From assembly GCF_035582795.1 (NCBI RefSeq), contig NC_134365.1:37366135-37430134 (forward strand): a stretch of DNA of 64,000 bases, read 5' to 3'. The DNA is from Mycteria americana. Taxonomy: Eukaryota > Chordata > Aves > Ciconiiformes > Ciconiidae. Numbering within the stretch: the first letter of the stretch is position 1; every line of letters starts with the position of its first letter. Shown here one piece after another: positions 1-18,340 of the stretch. The notes below the pieces were generated by a model. It was not told where the DNA came from and searched no databases. It was given only the letters and a program-made list of their open reading frames with translations. The translations under genes and the position numbers were made by a program.

Positions 1-1153
1 GATAAGATTTCTTTGTAAAGAGTATCTCTTTTGCCTTTTTTAGGAAGGATGGTATTACACACCTTAGAATGGCATGAAACAATGTACATAGGTTATGATA
101 ACAGAGCCATGATTAAATGGTTCTAGCTGTACCTTATGGGGTAAGCAAGGATAGGTGAAATAAATAAGACAAGGGCAGTTAGGCATACTTGCAAAAAGGC
201 TTTAACACCTGCAATCAGAGTACTATAAGAAGGGAAGTGGGGGGAAAGGGAGTGTTCTCAAAGGCAGTATGAGTTAGGGAATCAAAGATAAAGGGACATA
301 TATTAACTAGTGGGAGATGAGCCTGCTAGAAATTTAATTATTTGTGAGAACAGGTTTGCACAAGGGACACACAGTAGTTGAAGATGACCCTGTATGACAT
401 GTGAGATGGTTATGCAGGAATGAATAGAGTTTGGGAAGAGTACGAGTTCAGTAGAGTTTTTGTGAGTCTAAATAACTACAAGACTTAAGGAGATTCCAAA
501 CACATGCTGTACTTGGCAATTAATTACAAAGTTATAATACCTTATTTCTAATTAATCCTGTCTTTATTTATTATGCAAATAACAGGTAAGAGTCCCGTGT
601 GGAGTTTTATTATGAACTGCAGGTGTACTGCACTAAGGGAAGCCACAGAGAGGTTTTCTTTGACTGTTAATCATCAGGTTCTCTCTCTGCATGTGAAATT
701 AGAATTCAGTCTTCATCCGTTGCCCACCATTGCTTTTCTTTCCCAGTAATACTTTATAAACAACTTGTGTTGTATTCCAAATTTAAGAATCTAGTCAATA
801 GCATGCATACTATTTAAATGTTTAAATAAGTAGGTGCTGTTAAAATATAAATCTAAGTAATTGGTGCTGTTAGTCTTCTTGTGGAGAAAGTAAAATAACA
901 TCAAAAAAAGTATTGTATAAACTAATAAATGTAGTATTCAGAGTATGCGTGTTTATGTGAGTAAAGTTGTGAACTACTACATTTTTAGCAGCTCTTGGAA
1001 TTTGTGTTAGTTGATTTATATACTTTACACCTTAAGTTCAAGAATCTGAAAAAAGCATGTGAAATATGCTGAACATGTGATAAGTTGTTTGGTTTTTTTC
1101 TCATGCATATTTGTTCTCTTAAGAAATTAAAGTGACATTTCATTTTTTTTTAG
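1..1153 (+). other. USP15: USP15 intron (partial), upstream of first visible exon
   Basis: AT-rich sequence with no open frame of note, ending in a T-rich tract and AG at 1152-1153 directly before the first visible USP15 exon. I see no RNA gene or recognisable repeat in it. It is called intron because the exon downstream begins in mid-protein; the upstream exons, encoding the DUSP and first ubiquitin-like domains and the catalytic cysteine, lie outside the window. Confidence 0.85.
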
Positions 1154-7755
<6,602 letters not shown>

Positions 7756-7918
7756 TGGAAGAACTAGAAGCCATAAAAGAGACTTTCTTACTGGGGATAC
7801 CTATTGGAAGAGGGAAATTGCCCACCAAATTAAGAATAAAAATCTGAGATGGGGAATTTCAGATAACAGAATGTAAATCTTTATTACATTTTAACATGTG
7901 CAGTACTTGAAGTGAAAC

Positions 7919-7924
7919 AATAAA
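7919..7924 (+). terminator. USP15: Proximal poly(A) signal AATAAA, USP15
   Basis: AATAAA 164 bases after the stop codon, the first signal met. U-rich sequence lies within 60 bases downstream. A second hexamer follows at 7994-7999. Confidence 0.6.
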
Positions 7925-9457
7925 AACTTAAACAGAAATTGTCTCTAATGCATTTACAGTCTTGTATTCACAAGCTATATATAGGAAATCACAAATAAAC
8001 CCCTTTTAAGTTTTCTGCTGCTGTTCTGATGGATTATGTTTTCTTTTGTTTTGGATGTGAGTTAATAACTAAAATGTTAAATCTGTGGACTTCTGGCATT
8101 TATTTTCTTAGTACTGCAAGAATACTACTGCCAAGTCTAGTTTCTGGATGAATATATACGTGTTCCTTAGGCTGTCACACAGACTACAAGTAAAAATGTC
8201 ATAAATATATAAGCAGTAGTTTTCTTGAAACAGCAAATTTTTGTTTCTCCCTAAAATTTTTTCTTTTTTTTTTTTTTAATTCGGTCACAATAGAATAAAT
8301 AGCTTGAAAAGGTGTTTTAACCTTTTGTGATATAGTTGAGCATCCAGAATATTATGTTCATCTTACTGCTGCTGTGGAACAGGTTCTGGATTTCATGCTG
8401 CATTAACAAAAAGTTTTTTCAATTAAATGTAAGTATCCTTTGTTGCTTGTTGGAATCTACTCTGCAGACATAATTCCTGTTATCTTGCTTATAAGACATG
8501 CATAATTTTAATCTGGTGTCAGTCCAAAACTTAAAATTGTGCTGTAAGTTCTCTCTCCCCAGTTTTTGTAGTTTGACAGCTTGCAAACTACTCTGTAATA
8601 GGGTCAGAGTTAATAGTATTCTGTATCCATAGTAATGACTGTGTATCGGGCTTAGATGAGAATTTTTTCAATATAACCTGCCTTTAAATTGTTAATGAAC
8701 AAAATTACTTTAAAGGTAGGCCTGTTAATTTTCTTTGTGTGTTCCTGATGGAATTCACCATAGCCTTACAGCATATCTGAAAAGGTAACTCATTATAAGA
8801 GAATTGGCATTTGCATGTTCAAGTCAGAACCTGTACAGTATATAAGGCATACAGACTTTGAATTGGATTTTAGTTAACTATGTTCAGGGGTCCAGGATGC
8901 CAAAATAAGTGTGACAGTTTGAAACATTTTTTAATTTGCTGCTTTCCCTTTGATCTAGTTGGAAGAATGTATTGTTGATTTGTATACAATACTGCCTTTG
9001 AGAGGGGCTCTTAAGTGCGGGGGCACACTTCACATATCTACTACCTGGAGAATTGCTTTGTGTCCCACTGTTTAAACAAATAATTTAAAAAAGAAAAAAG
9101 CAAAAAGTATGATGTTCTTCACTTGAACTAATCAAATACAATAGGTTATAAATTGTGTATTGTAAATAAAAGTTCACTCTGTGAGTGCACATTTTGGTAA
9201 ATTATTTATTTATGTTAGCATTAAAAAGTTTAAAAAATTGCATTTGACCAGGATATAAATGAGGTATGTTGGACATGGCTTTGCTTTATACCTTGATATT
9301 AAAACTGGTGTTTCATCCTGGTATTTTAAAGCTGCTTTGAGGTTTTTTTTTTTTAAATGTAAACTAACCTCCTGCATGACAGAGGTTAAAATTTTGTCTG
9401 CACTTGAGTTCACTTGGGTTTACATTTGAAATGCGCATGTTTATTTATACAGATTTC

Positions 9458-9463
9458 AATAAA
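9458..9463 (+). terminator. USP15: Distal poly(A) signal AATAAA, USP15 (candidate)
   Basis: AATAAA in TTTCAATAAAGCT, the last strong hexamer before the intergenic stretch. T-rich sequence follows, as expected downstream of cleavage sites. Another candidate lies at 9165-9170. Which is used cannot be told from sequence. Confidence 0.4.
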
Positions 9464-11689
9464 GCTATTCAAGGCCTTATTTAGTCTTCCATTTTCTTAC
9501 AAATTCTTTTCCCACGGTGTTTGTGTAATGGGTAGTCTTTGTCTAAGACTTATATTATGGGTTACAAAATGTCTATTTAATGACCAACACGGAATAAGAA
9601 TAATAGTATTTCCAGAAGATAGCATATATAATAGGGATTCTCTCCTGTCATTGTCTGGCTCTAAAAACATTTATAAGGCTACCAAAAAAATTGTTTATTG
9701 TCATAAAAACCTATTATTTGTTTTTTAAATGTAGTACTGTAACAATAATTAATCAAATGGAAATATACTAATTGAGATGGTTGGTGAGAGGCAATATATT
9801 TAAGATTAGACAAACCGATATGGTGGGGGGGAAACAATACAAGCTTCTGGCTTAAAACCTTGTATTTAGGTGAGGAATACAGTAACCCAATACCAAGCTA
9901 TGTACTAAACAGCTTGTGAGTTTAAGTTGCTTATTTTAATCAGAGCACTTGAGAGATGAGATTTATCTGTGGAGTAGAAGAAGTCATCCTAGAGAAGCAA
10001 CCATCTCTCTGAATAACACACACAAAGAGCCCCCCTACATTCATACCCCCATGGGTTTCCCCATATCATGTTAGCCTAGAACTTGCTTGGAAAAATCAGG
10101 AAGGAGCAAAGGATCTGGTTTGGCTTACCAAAGGCTCACTTTGGAGTTTGTGGATTGGAGCTTTAATACCTGATAACTCAGTCTCCTAACGCACTTCATT
10201 CTCTCTTTGTAAATGCAGATATATATATATACATGTATGGGATCTTATATTTGAAGGAATGTACTTACCTACTAATAGCTGGATCATCAAGATAGAGTTT
10301 AAAATTGATCAAAGTAACATTGAGTTAGGAAAAAATTACATAGATAGTTTCTAATTTTTCTCTGTTATTGTTAATTTGGCTTCCAAGATTACACACACTG
10401 AGTTTGTAAGCTTCCTAATCAGATATAAAAATCAATAACATTTCTATATGAGTGTCTCAAAGGGTTCTGGGAATTCAGTGAAGTTGTGAGTTTCGTAAAA
10501 CTATGTATTCACACATAAGATACGATAATTCATCCAGTGTGGACATGCTTAAAACTACAGAAAGCGTATTATTCTTTACTGTGTCTGTCAAAAGTTATTG
10601 TCACTCAACTAGTCATTTATATAGAGAAGAAAGAGGGTCCCAGCATCTCTTTTTATGAATCAGATCTGATAAAAATCTACAATATGCTTTCTTTTTTCAG
10701 TTACATTGACAGCAAGCTTTTTGATGGCTATAAGTATCAGCATAAACCCCAAAATTATAAGATACAGTTAACCTTGTTAATGTGAGAGTCACAGAAACAA
10801 AACAGAGTAGGAGGCAGAAGACAGCTTGCAATTCCCAGTTACTCCACAGATTTTGTGACAGCAATACGTCATTTAAAGCCTGGCTGGGAGGGAAGGAGAG
10901 GTGACGAGACACTGCCCAGGACCTCTTGTTTTAGTTGGCTTCAGACAGCATTTTGGCTGCTTTGGTGCAGATCGGTTCCCTGACCTCTTCTATCATCCAC
11001 TTTAAGTCCTACCTGCCTTCCTGGCACACTGAAGTGAAGTTTGCAACTTACAGCTGAGATGACAGATAAGAAAAGCTGTCAGATATTACCCTGCCAGATG
11101 ATGTAGAAACAGCTCCTGCACCTACAGCTAGTTGCTAATGGGAAGGCCACAACCCCTTCTAGCTGTCCCAGCAAGTTAGCCCTGCATTATGGAGTGCAGG
11201 GTATTTTTTTAAGGGTTTTGAAATCTTTAGAGGGAAGTCAGTATGGCAGGCAAATAAATTAATTGGTAAACCCACAGTTTTCTTCAAAAATTATGCTGCC
11301 GCCTTTGATGTCAGACTCCGTAATTTCAGGGTATGGTTTCTCATTTTTTCTAAGTACTAGTGATTTTGACAAAGAAAATCAATATAAATGTAGTGAAACA
11401 ATATGAAAGTTATATTTGATAGAATCAGCATATTGTTAGCCTGCAGGCAAGTTGCTCTTTTCAGATTTTTTAGTGCTTTTTCCTTTGGGGGGGTAAACAA
11501 ACTGTGAAAACAGTTCCACTTTCTTAGTTTCAACATTGCGTGCTTTACTGGCACTGCATGCTCCTGAGGCAGGCAGAGACACCTGTCTTACTGAAAAGAA
11601 ACTAAATCTTGGAATAGCATGGAAACCCCAGAAGAGTCCAAATGTGACAAATTTATGACCAATTATCCCATTAACTAGGGAATGAACTG

Positions 11690-11880
11690 AGTTACTATGT
11701 GCCAGGTAGCATTAACAGTCATCCTGGGCCAAATAACGCAAAAGCTGGTACAGGACTCAAATGATAAAGAATTCACAGCAGGCAGTATGGTTTTATGAAA
11801 AGTAAGTTTCGTTGGGGGGGCAGTAATTGAAAAAGATAGTTGATAAAGATTACAAAATAGGTGCACCTAGAATTATTTAA
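11690..11880 (+). mobile_element. Possible decayed LINE reverse-transcriptase fragment
   Basis: Around 11787-11815 one frame reads QYGFMKSKF, which resembles the SQHGF-K-KS motif of CR1/L2-type reverse transcriptases. Upstream, TVILGQITQKLVQDSNDKEF resembles the GKxxE stretch before that motif. Frames shift between the pieces. The match is short and may be chance; it needs a masked-repeat search. Confidence 0.35.
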
Positions 11881-14800
11881 GTGCTTGGCACTTAATTATC
11901 ACCTTAAGTATCACATTACTCTCATCAAAACATGAGTGTTACGCAGTTACCACCCAATACAAAGTTTAGGAACCGACCAAGAATCTCAAAATAGTTGCCA
12001 TTAGGAAATCATTGTGGAATAGGAGTGTTACTGGAGAAGTTAGTGGCACTTGTTTTTATTGTTTATAATTTTTTTTATAATGCTTTTATCCAGTGTGTAA
12101 AATATTCAGATCATCGCTACAGAAGGTGGAAAGTAGTAAGTACCCCTAAATCCTGTGCAGCCCTGGTGGGCAAGCACTTCAGCATGAGCTCCCGACTCCC
12201 ATGAGTGGCATAAGCATTTATCCTTGGATACATAAGCAGAAATAAGAAGTTGACTCTATCTTCCCAGGTCTGTGGTAAGGATCCTGGGAAAATACACCAT
12301 TTGAGCTACTACCTTTTAAAAGTTCAGATTGTAACCTGGGAGACCTTATAGGAAAAAAGTTACGACCCCAGAGTAAATACATTTGCACTACCAGATATGA
12401 AGAAGAATTGTTTTCTCAAAAAGACCATGAAGTGCCTCAATTTGTGTGTGATACCTCACGAGGGGGGGAAATAACTGTATGCAGGGGGTACTGGAGTGGA
12501 GAGAAATATTCAGAGAGCTAATGGTTCAAAACTGAAATCAGACAATCTGAAAATAGAGATAAGCGTGGGAGTCTTTTATGCAATTACTTTTTAGAAGGAG
12601 AAGAAAGATACCAGCGGAACAAGAGGCAGAGGCAAGCGGTGGGTGCTTTGCTAACTCCGGGCTGGACGCCTTCCCTGGGCTGGGCAATGGCCCTTCCCCT
12701 GCCGCGATGGAGACTTAGTCTGAGCCATCTGCCTCGGCCTCGAGATCTGCGAATCCGTAAATATCCTGTTCATTTCAGAGGAACGTTCCTCCCTCTTCAG
12801 ACCTAATGGCACCACTTAGAAATCACTTAAAAGTTTTGAATGGAGGCCTGAATCTGTAGGTACTTGCTCCGAGCTCAGCGTGGTTTGAGGGAAGGCCTTC
12901 ACTCGCTAGTGTTTAAGAAGTCATTAAAATGGGAATAAAACCCATGCTCGCGTTTCAGGGTAGCAAACGGTATGATTTTTCTTCCCTTCCTGCACCATCG
13001 CTACTAACTTAAATCAAACTCGCTCCAAATCCCATCTGAACGACCTCTTCGATTTATTGTCGTTGCCTCAGAGTAACTCTTCCCCCCAGTTACCGCCTAA
13101 ACTGAAACACACATCTCCCTTTTCCTTCTTTCTTTGCGATGCTGGAAGAGCATCCCTGCTTTTCCATGACAACTTCTGTTAAAGCACAATGACTGGTTCA
13201 GACATGCCCCTGTTGGAAAATGCATGGTTCCTCAAAAATGAAAATTAAAACCTACACATCGTGCAATTGAAACGAGGTCTGCAGCCGGCTCTAGGGGCAT
13301 GAAGGCATTTCCCAGAACACAACGAAGGGTGTCTGGAAAGAATTCAGATGAGCTATGCTTGTTTTCAACATCTGTCAATGTTACAAAATACATACTGCGC
13401 TGTGGGTGTTGTGTAAATGTGAGCGTGTCTCTCAGCTGAGGAGAAAGTCTGCAAGCAGAAGGGACAGTAATTACTAACTCTGTATCATCTATACCTATTA
13501 AAAGTAAATACAAAGAACATTCCTTCTGCCAACTCAGACGTATGTTTCTCAGTGATACGAAATACATAGTTTAAGACTGCTCATACAGGACTGGTTTCCT
13601 TGGGCAATTTGCTGAGTAAGAGGAAAAGGTATTTGGATCCTATCGGAGTTCTGCTCCCCCCATTCCAATAGGGAAAGAGCAGCTTCCGTAAACCCTAATA
13701 TAATTCCACTGCAAGTCAACAGGTCAATAAAAGTCACAGAGCATTGCTATGCTGTGGTTGCATTTGCCAAATCAAATAAAGCATATTACTCATGCTGACT
13801 AATTTTGCACTACATAATAGCTGCATTACCAATGAATTAAATGCAGTGTCTAAATAACCTCTTTATTTGGTGAAACTGATGTCCTGGATAACTTTGCCGT
13901 GTACGACATGGATCCTAAATACAACTTGTAGAGCTGAGACCTAGATTCAGACACATTTTTCAAAAGTGTACTAGGACTGTCGATAACGGCAGTTTGATTT
14001 TCACATCTTTTACTTTAAAAAATTCTCTGCCACCAATGAGTTTCTGGGCTCTGACACTATGTGAAGGTTTTTGGTTTTTACTGTAAAATAAAATCATTTA
14101 TATACTAAATTTTTTTTTCCAAATTCTCAATTAAAAAATGTTGTGAACATTTTAGATCAATGAATGACAGTTGGTCAATAAAGTCAATGGAAATGTTTTG
14201 ATCAAGCATAATAAAAATATTCAGATTTCTGATGCCTAGAATACACAATAATCACAATCAACTGATGGGATGGAGACAATAGAACTTTCTTCGTAAAATA
14301 TCCTGAATTGTTGAATTAACTTCTTTTTACACAACTGGAGGAAATTAGATGTACATGTTGATTTTTGGTATAGGAAATAATGCCACAGAAGTTGTCTTCA
14401 GGAAATGTAACCTTAGACATTTCTGTAATATTTTTCAGATAAGATGGCAAAGATTAAGAGATAAATCAAAAAAGTTTGTAGAACTACTTACTATGGAAAG
14501 CCTTTGGTTAGCCCCTCTCTATAATCTTTGGATTTCTGTTTGGTTAACATCATGTTCAGTCTGAGATTTTCATTTAGAAAGCTCATTTTTATGATGTAAA
14601 TTGCTCCCTTAATATCAAGTGTGATGGATTATAAAACCCCCGTTTTCCCAGTAGCATTTGACAATATTATTAGAATTTGACAGGCATGATATTCTTTCCT
14701 TGAAATAAAAAGCCCACATAGACATACCAACTTAATTTATTTAACCAATAAAAATCTTCCCAAAACTTCTGTGAACAAATGTGCGGTTAAAAATAAAAGG

Positions 14801-17800
14801 AAACAAACCAGATTTAAGATTTACATTTCCATACTCCATTCCAGAACAAACGTAGCAAGTAATCCAATGTGACTCTGCACCAGTAGGAGACAAAAGCAAA
14901 AGAGCTCATGGCAAAGAGGAAGAAATTGCGCCGAAGTGTGAAAGTATGTAAAAATGATGAATCACAGCTAAGACAAGGGCAGGAGTATGGAAAAGCCTAT
15001 ACTGCATGAATAGAAAAGATGAATGTAACGAGAAAGTAGCTGTAGGATACTAATAAGGAGGTGGTAGAGGATTGCAAATACATTCTAAAAAAAGCAGAGT
15101 CCTATGATTAAAAAAAAGCAAACACTGCAAAAGTCACTAACAGGCAACTGAGAATTAAAATCTTTGATAGATGTGGGTTGCCTTGTAGGGAAAGAAAACA
15201 AAAGTAATTTGGTTCCTAGCAATGGATTTAACTTCTTAGCAAAAGATACAGAAAGCCACTAGAAAGGAAACAATCTAGAGGTGATGCTAACACATTATTA
15301 GGACATTTTTAAGGAAGACAGTAATAGAAGAGCCCTACTATTTTTTGACATGAGTCCTCACCTAGTCATTACCTAGAAAACTGCAGTTTATATGTCCAAG
15401 TATTGGAAAATGTCTTGAGAGCAGTAGATGTGTTAATAATGTTGAGGAACAGGTTTACAAAGGAAGGCTCCAAATGTCCTGAAGGGGAAAAAGAAAAAAA
15501 AAAAAAGACATATCAAGTTCTTTGAAACCCTACTGTAACTCTGTCGGTAAGGCTGGTCCTGGCTTTCTATGACCCTGCCTCCAACAAAATAAGACATTCA
15601 AGCCCACCAGACATTTGTATCCCCCATACGTCAGGACCACAGAGATTTGGTAAAGAATTTGTCAATATTTAGTACATGTCAACTGCTAATTTTATAATTA
15701 AATTGTTTATCAGATCTTCTTACATCATGGTGTGTTTTTGTTAGTTAAGATTGGAGCAGGGAAGTAAGGCCCCTAAAAATAAACAGCCATAGAAATCTAG
15801 TGATGATCACGCTGCCAAAGGGAAATAAGGTCTCAGGCTGGCTGAACAAGTTTCACACGAGCTTCTTACACATCCCACTTAATGATCCATTCAGTAGCTC
15901 CAGGACTTGGCTCTCAGCTGGAACAGTGAGTGTTCAGAGCTGGACTCTCCCATGCTCCAGCCAAGAGCGCATCCACGCACCGGCGTGAGGAGGCCGACAA
16001 GGTCATCCACCGTGCTCTGGGAGGGGGTTCCAGAAAGGGGCTCCCATCTGTGAAAAACTGAATAGAACTTCTAGAAATGCTCCCAAAATGTCAGTAATAA
16101 TTATGAAATTGCCGCAGGTATGCATCCTTGGATATGGACGTACCTGCTTGCACATGACCCAGGACATAGATACACCCTGTGGGATGTATCTGCTTTACTG
16201 GGAATACATATTCACATGTGGAGGTGAGCTGTACAGTCGTTTTACTACGAAGGAAAGCATTTGGCTCTTTATGATTGGATTTCTTTGGATGTCTTCCAAA
16301 TTCTCAGAGAAGTATGTTCATTCTGTTTGTTTATCTGCTTTGACCCAACCTGAGTAACAAAATTTCTTTCAGACTGCTGCTTATAAACACAGCCACACAT
16401 GCAGCCATACAAATATTTATATCAAGGGCAAAGTCCTTTGAATTAAGTAAGAGGTCTATAATCTTCATAAAGCAGCAAAGATGAGTGCAAAATCAAAGTC
16501 TCTATACCAAAGAGCTCTTCATCAAGATCTCTTCCGTACGAAATCTCTCATCCTTATGGTTTATAGAAAGAACTGCCTATAAAATAACTGAGTGGTCACA
16601 CTTTAGTTATCTGTGCGAACAGTTGTGCTGGAGGATCTCAAAAGTACATAACCATTCTGAGTCTTTTCTAGGCTGGTCTGAGTTAGCTACAAATTAAGTT
16701 GCTCATGCCGGCAGTGTAGCTGTGGCAGTGTGAGAAAAGAAGAATACCTAACTAGTGTGCTGGCCTCCATGCTACTTATGTGAGTATAGTGAGTATATCT
16801 CTTTTTATAGGTATTTTCTGTATTTTATAGCTATTACTGCAATGCTGGCTACGTAGACGGAGGCCATCCCTAATGCAAAGGACCTAACATCTATCCAGTA
16901 GATGGAAACTCTCCTGTAGTAATAGTATCGCTCAGCAGCCCCAGAGCTGCAATTTGGAACGATTATCTTAAAGAAGGATTCACCAGAGCCTGGGGAAAGC
17001 ATCCAGTGGCTTCTCCTCTCTGCTGCAGCAGCCAAAAAGAATTATTTTTACACAGGGGGACACTCTTCTCCTCTCTGGTGTGCTTTGTGATTAGTAGATT
17101 GTCTGTAGGTTACTAGGTGTCCAGAAATATTTCCATAATTTTCATACAAGGTGAAGAAGAGATAAAAAGATGCAGGGAGGTTTTTGGCAAATAGATGAGA
17201 GAGCAGCAAAATAAACAGACCGCAGCACAACGCATATTTCTGACATTCTTGACGGGCATTTTTACGTTACACATCCTGCAGTCAGAATGAGATACTCAGG
17301 AAAAGACTTCTCCCGAGAGTGCAGCTGAATCCACTGTCCACTGCAAGAGCTCTAGATCAAGCAACCCTGCCTGGAATCACAATTACTTTGCTTCGACACA
17401 TCTATGCTTTTATTTCTAAACCAAAATTCCTAGTAACTGACATGAAGATTGCAGTAAATTCTGATCAGAAGTGCAACATTGCTGAAGTTTCTTCATCCGC
17501 TGACCGTGACCTCAGGCTGTGCTAATTGTTAAGATGGTAGCAGGGATGGTCAGCATGGGGTTTTCAATGTAAACAACTGTCAAGTAAAATCTCCATCACG
17601 GTTTCTGCATTTCCTACACTTGGCAGAAAAAAAAGGTACCATGAATGGACTGCGTTACACACCATGCAGGGAAAATTCACAGGTGCTGCCTGAATAGATA
17701 ATAATTCCATTATCTAATAAATAATATTTATTGTGTAAGGGAATGAAAGACAGATTCAGTTTAACGCACAGAGTAAGGTTTATTTCCCAGGCCAGCCACA

Positions 17801-18214
17801 TACTTCCTGTGTGAGGTGGAAAAGTTATTTAATCTGTACTGACTCATGCTCAGCTGTAAGTATGAAGGGTATGGCAGCTGCTGATAAGATTTTGTGAATA
17901 TCATCTGTTTGTCTGTTGTTACGCTGCTAGCTCTAAGACAGCAACAAATTAATTCAAGCAGTGGACAGCAGTTCATTCTCAGAAAACATGTTAACAGGTT
18001 CAGCTGATTCAATTACCAGTACTCAAAAGGGCAATGCAAAAAAAACCTCACTGCTTTGAGAATCTGTTTGGACAAGATTCAAGCAGGAAAAATTGGAGAA
18101 AACAGCTTTGCCAGCTGGTTACACGAGAGTCATGGAAGCATTTAAGCCTCTGGTTGAGAGATTTGTGTGTAGGCCCTGAAGCGATCATACTGTAACTCAA
18201 TAGGGAATCATTGC

Positions 18215-18340
18215 CGAGTATCTAGTACATGTCATAGATCTGACATTTTGGGCATTGCTATTTAACATTTTTGTCAGTGACATTAAAGGTCACGTGATAT
18301 AATTACTGATGGTTTGTGAATGACAAAGAGGATGATTCAC
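18215..18340 (+). mobile_element. Possible decayed LINE reverse-transcriptase fragment
   Basis: Near 18260-18285 a frame reads FNIFVSDIK, close to the [10 protein letters not shown] motif of CR1 reverse transcriptase. About 35 bases later GTTTGTGAATGAC resembles the coding for the FADD catalytic box, with stops between. Order and spacing fit a very old CR1-like copy on the + strand. Confidence 0.45.

Larger units (their letters stand above)
7756..9480 (+). other. USP15: USP15 3' UTR (probable extent)
   Basis: AU-rich, non-coding sequence after the USP15 stop, with AATAAA hexamers at 7919, 7994, 8294, 9165 and 9458. A short UTR ending near 7940 and longer forms ending near 9190 or 9480 are all possible. 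The end given is the last hexamer plus about 20 bases. No open frame here has protein character. Confidence 0.55.

Noticed and set aside
13232..13567. Minus-strand open frame of 111 codons in the intergenic region
   Set aside because: No recognisable domain, no splice or promoter context. Length is within chance for this stretch.
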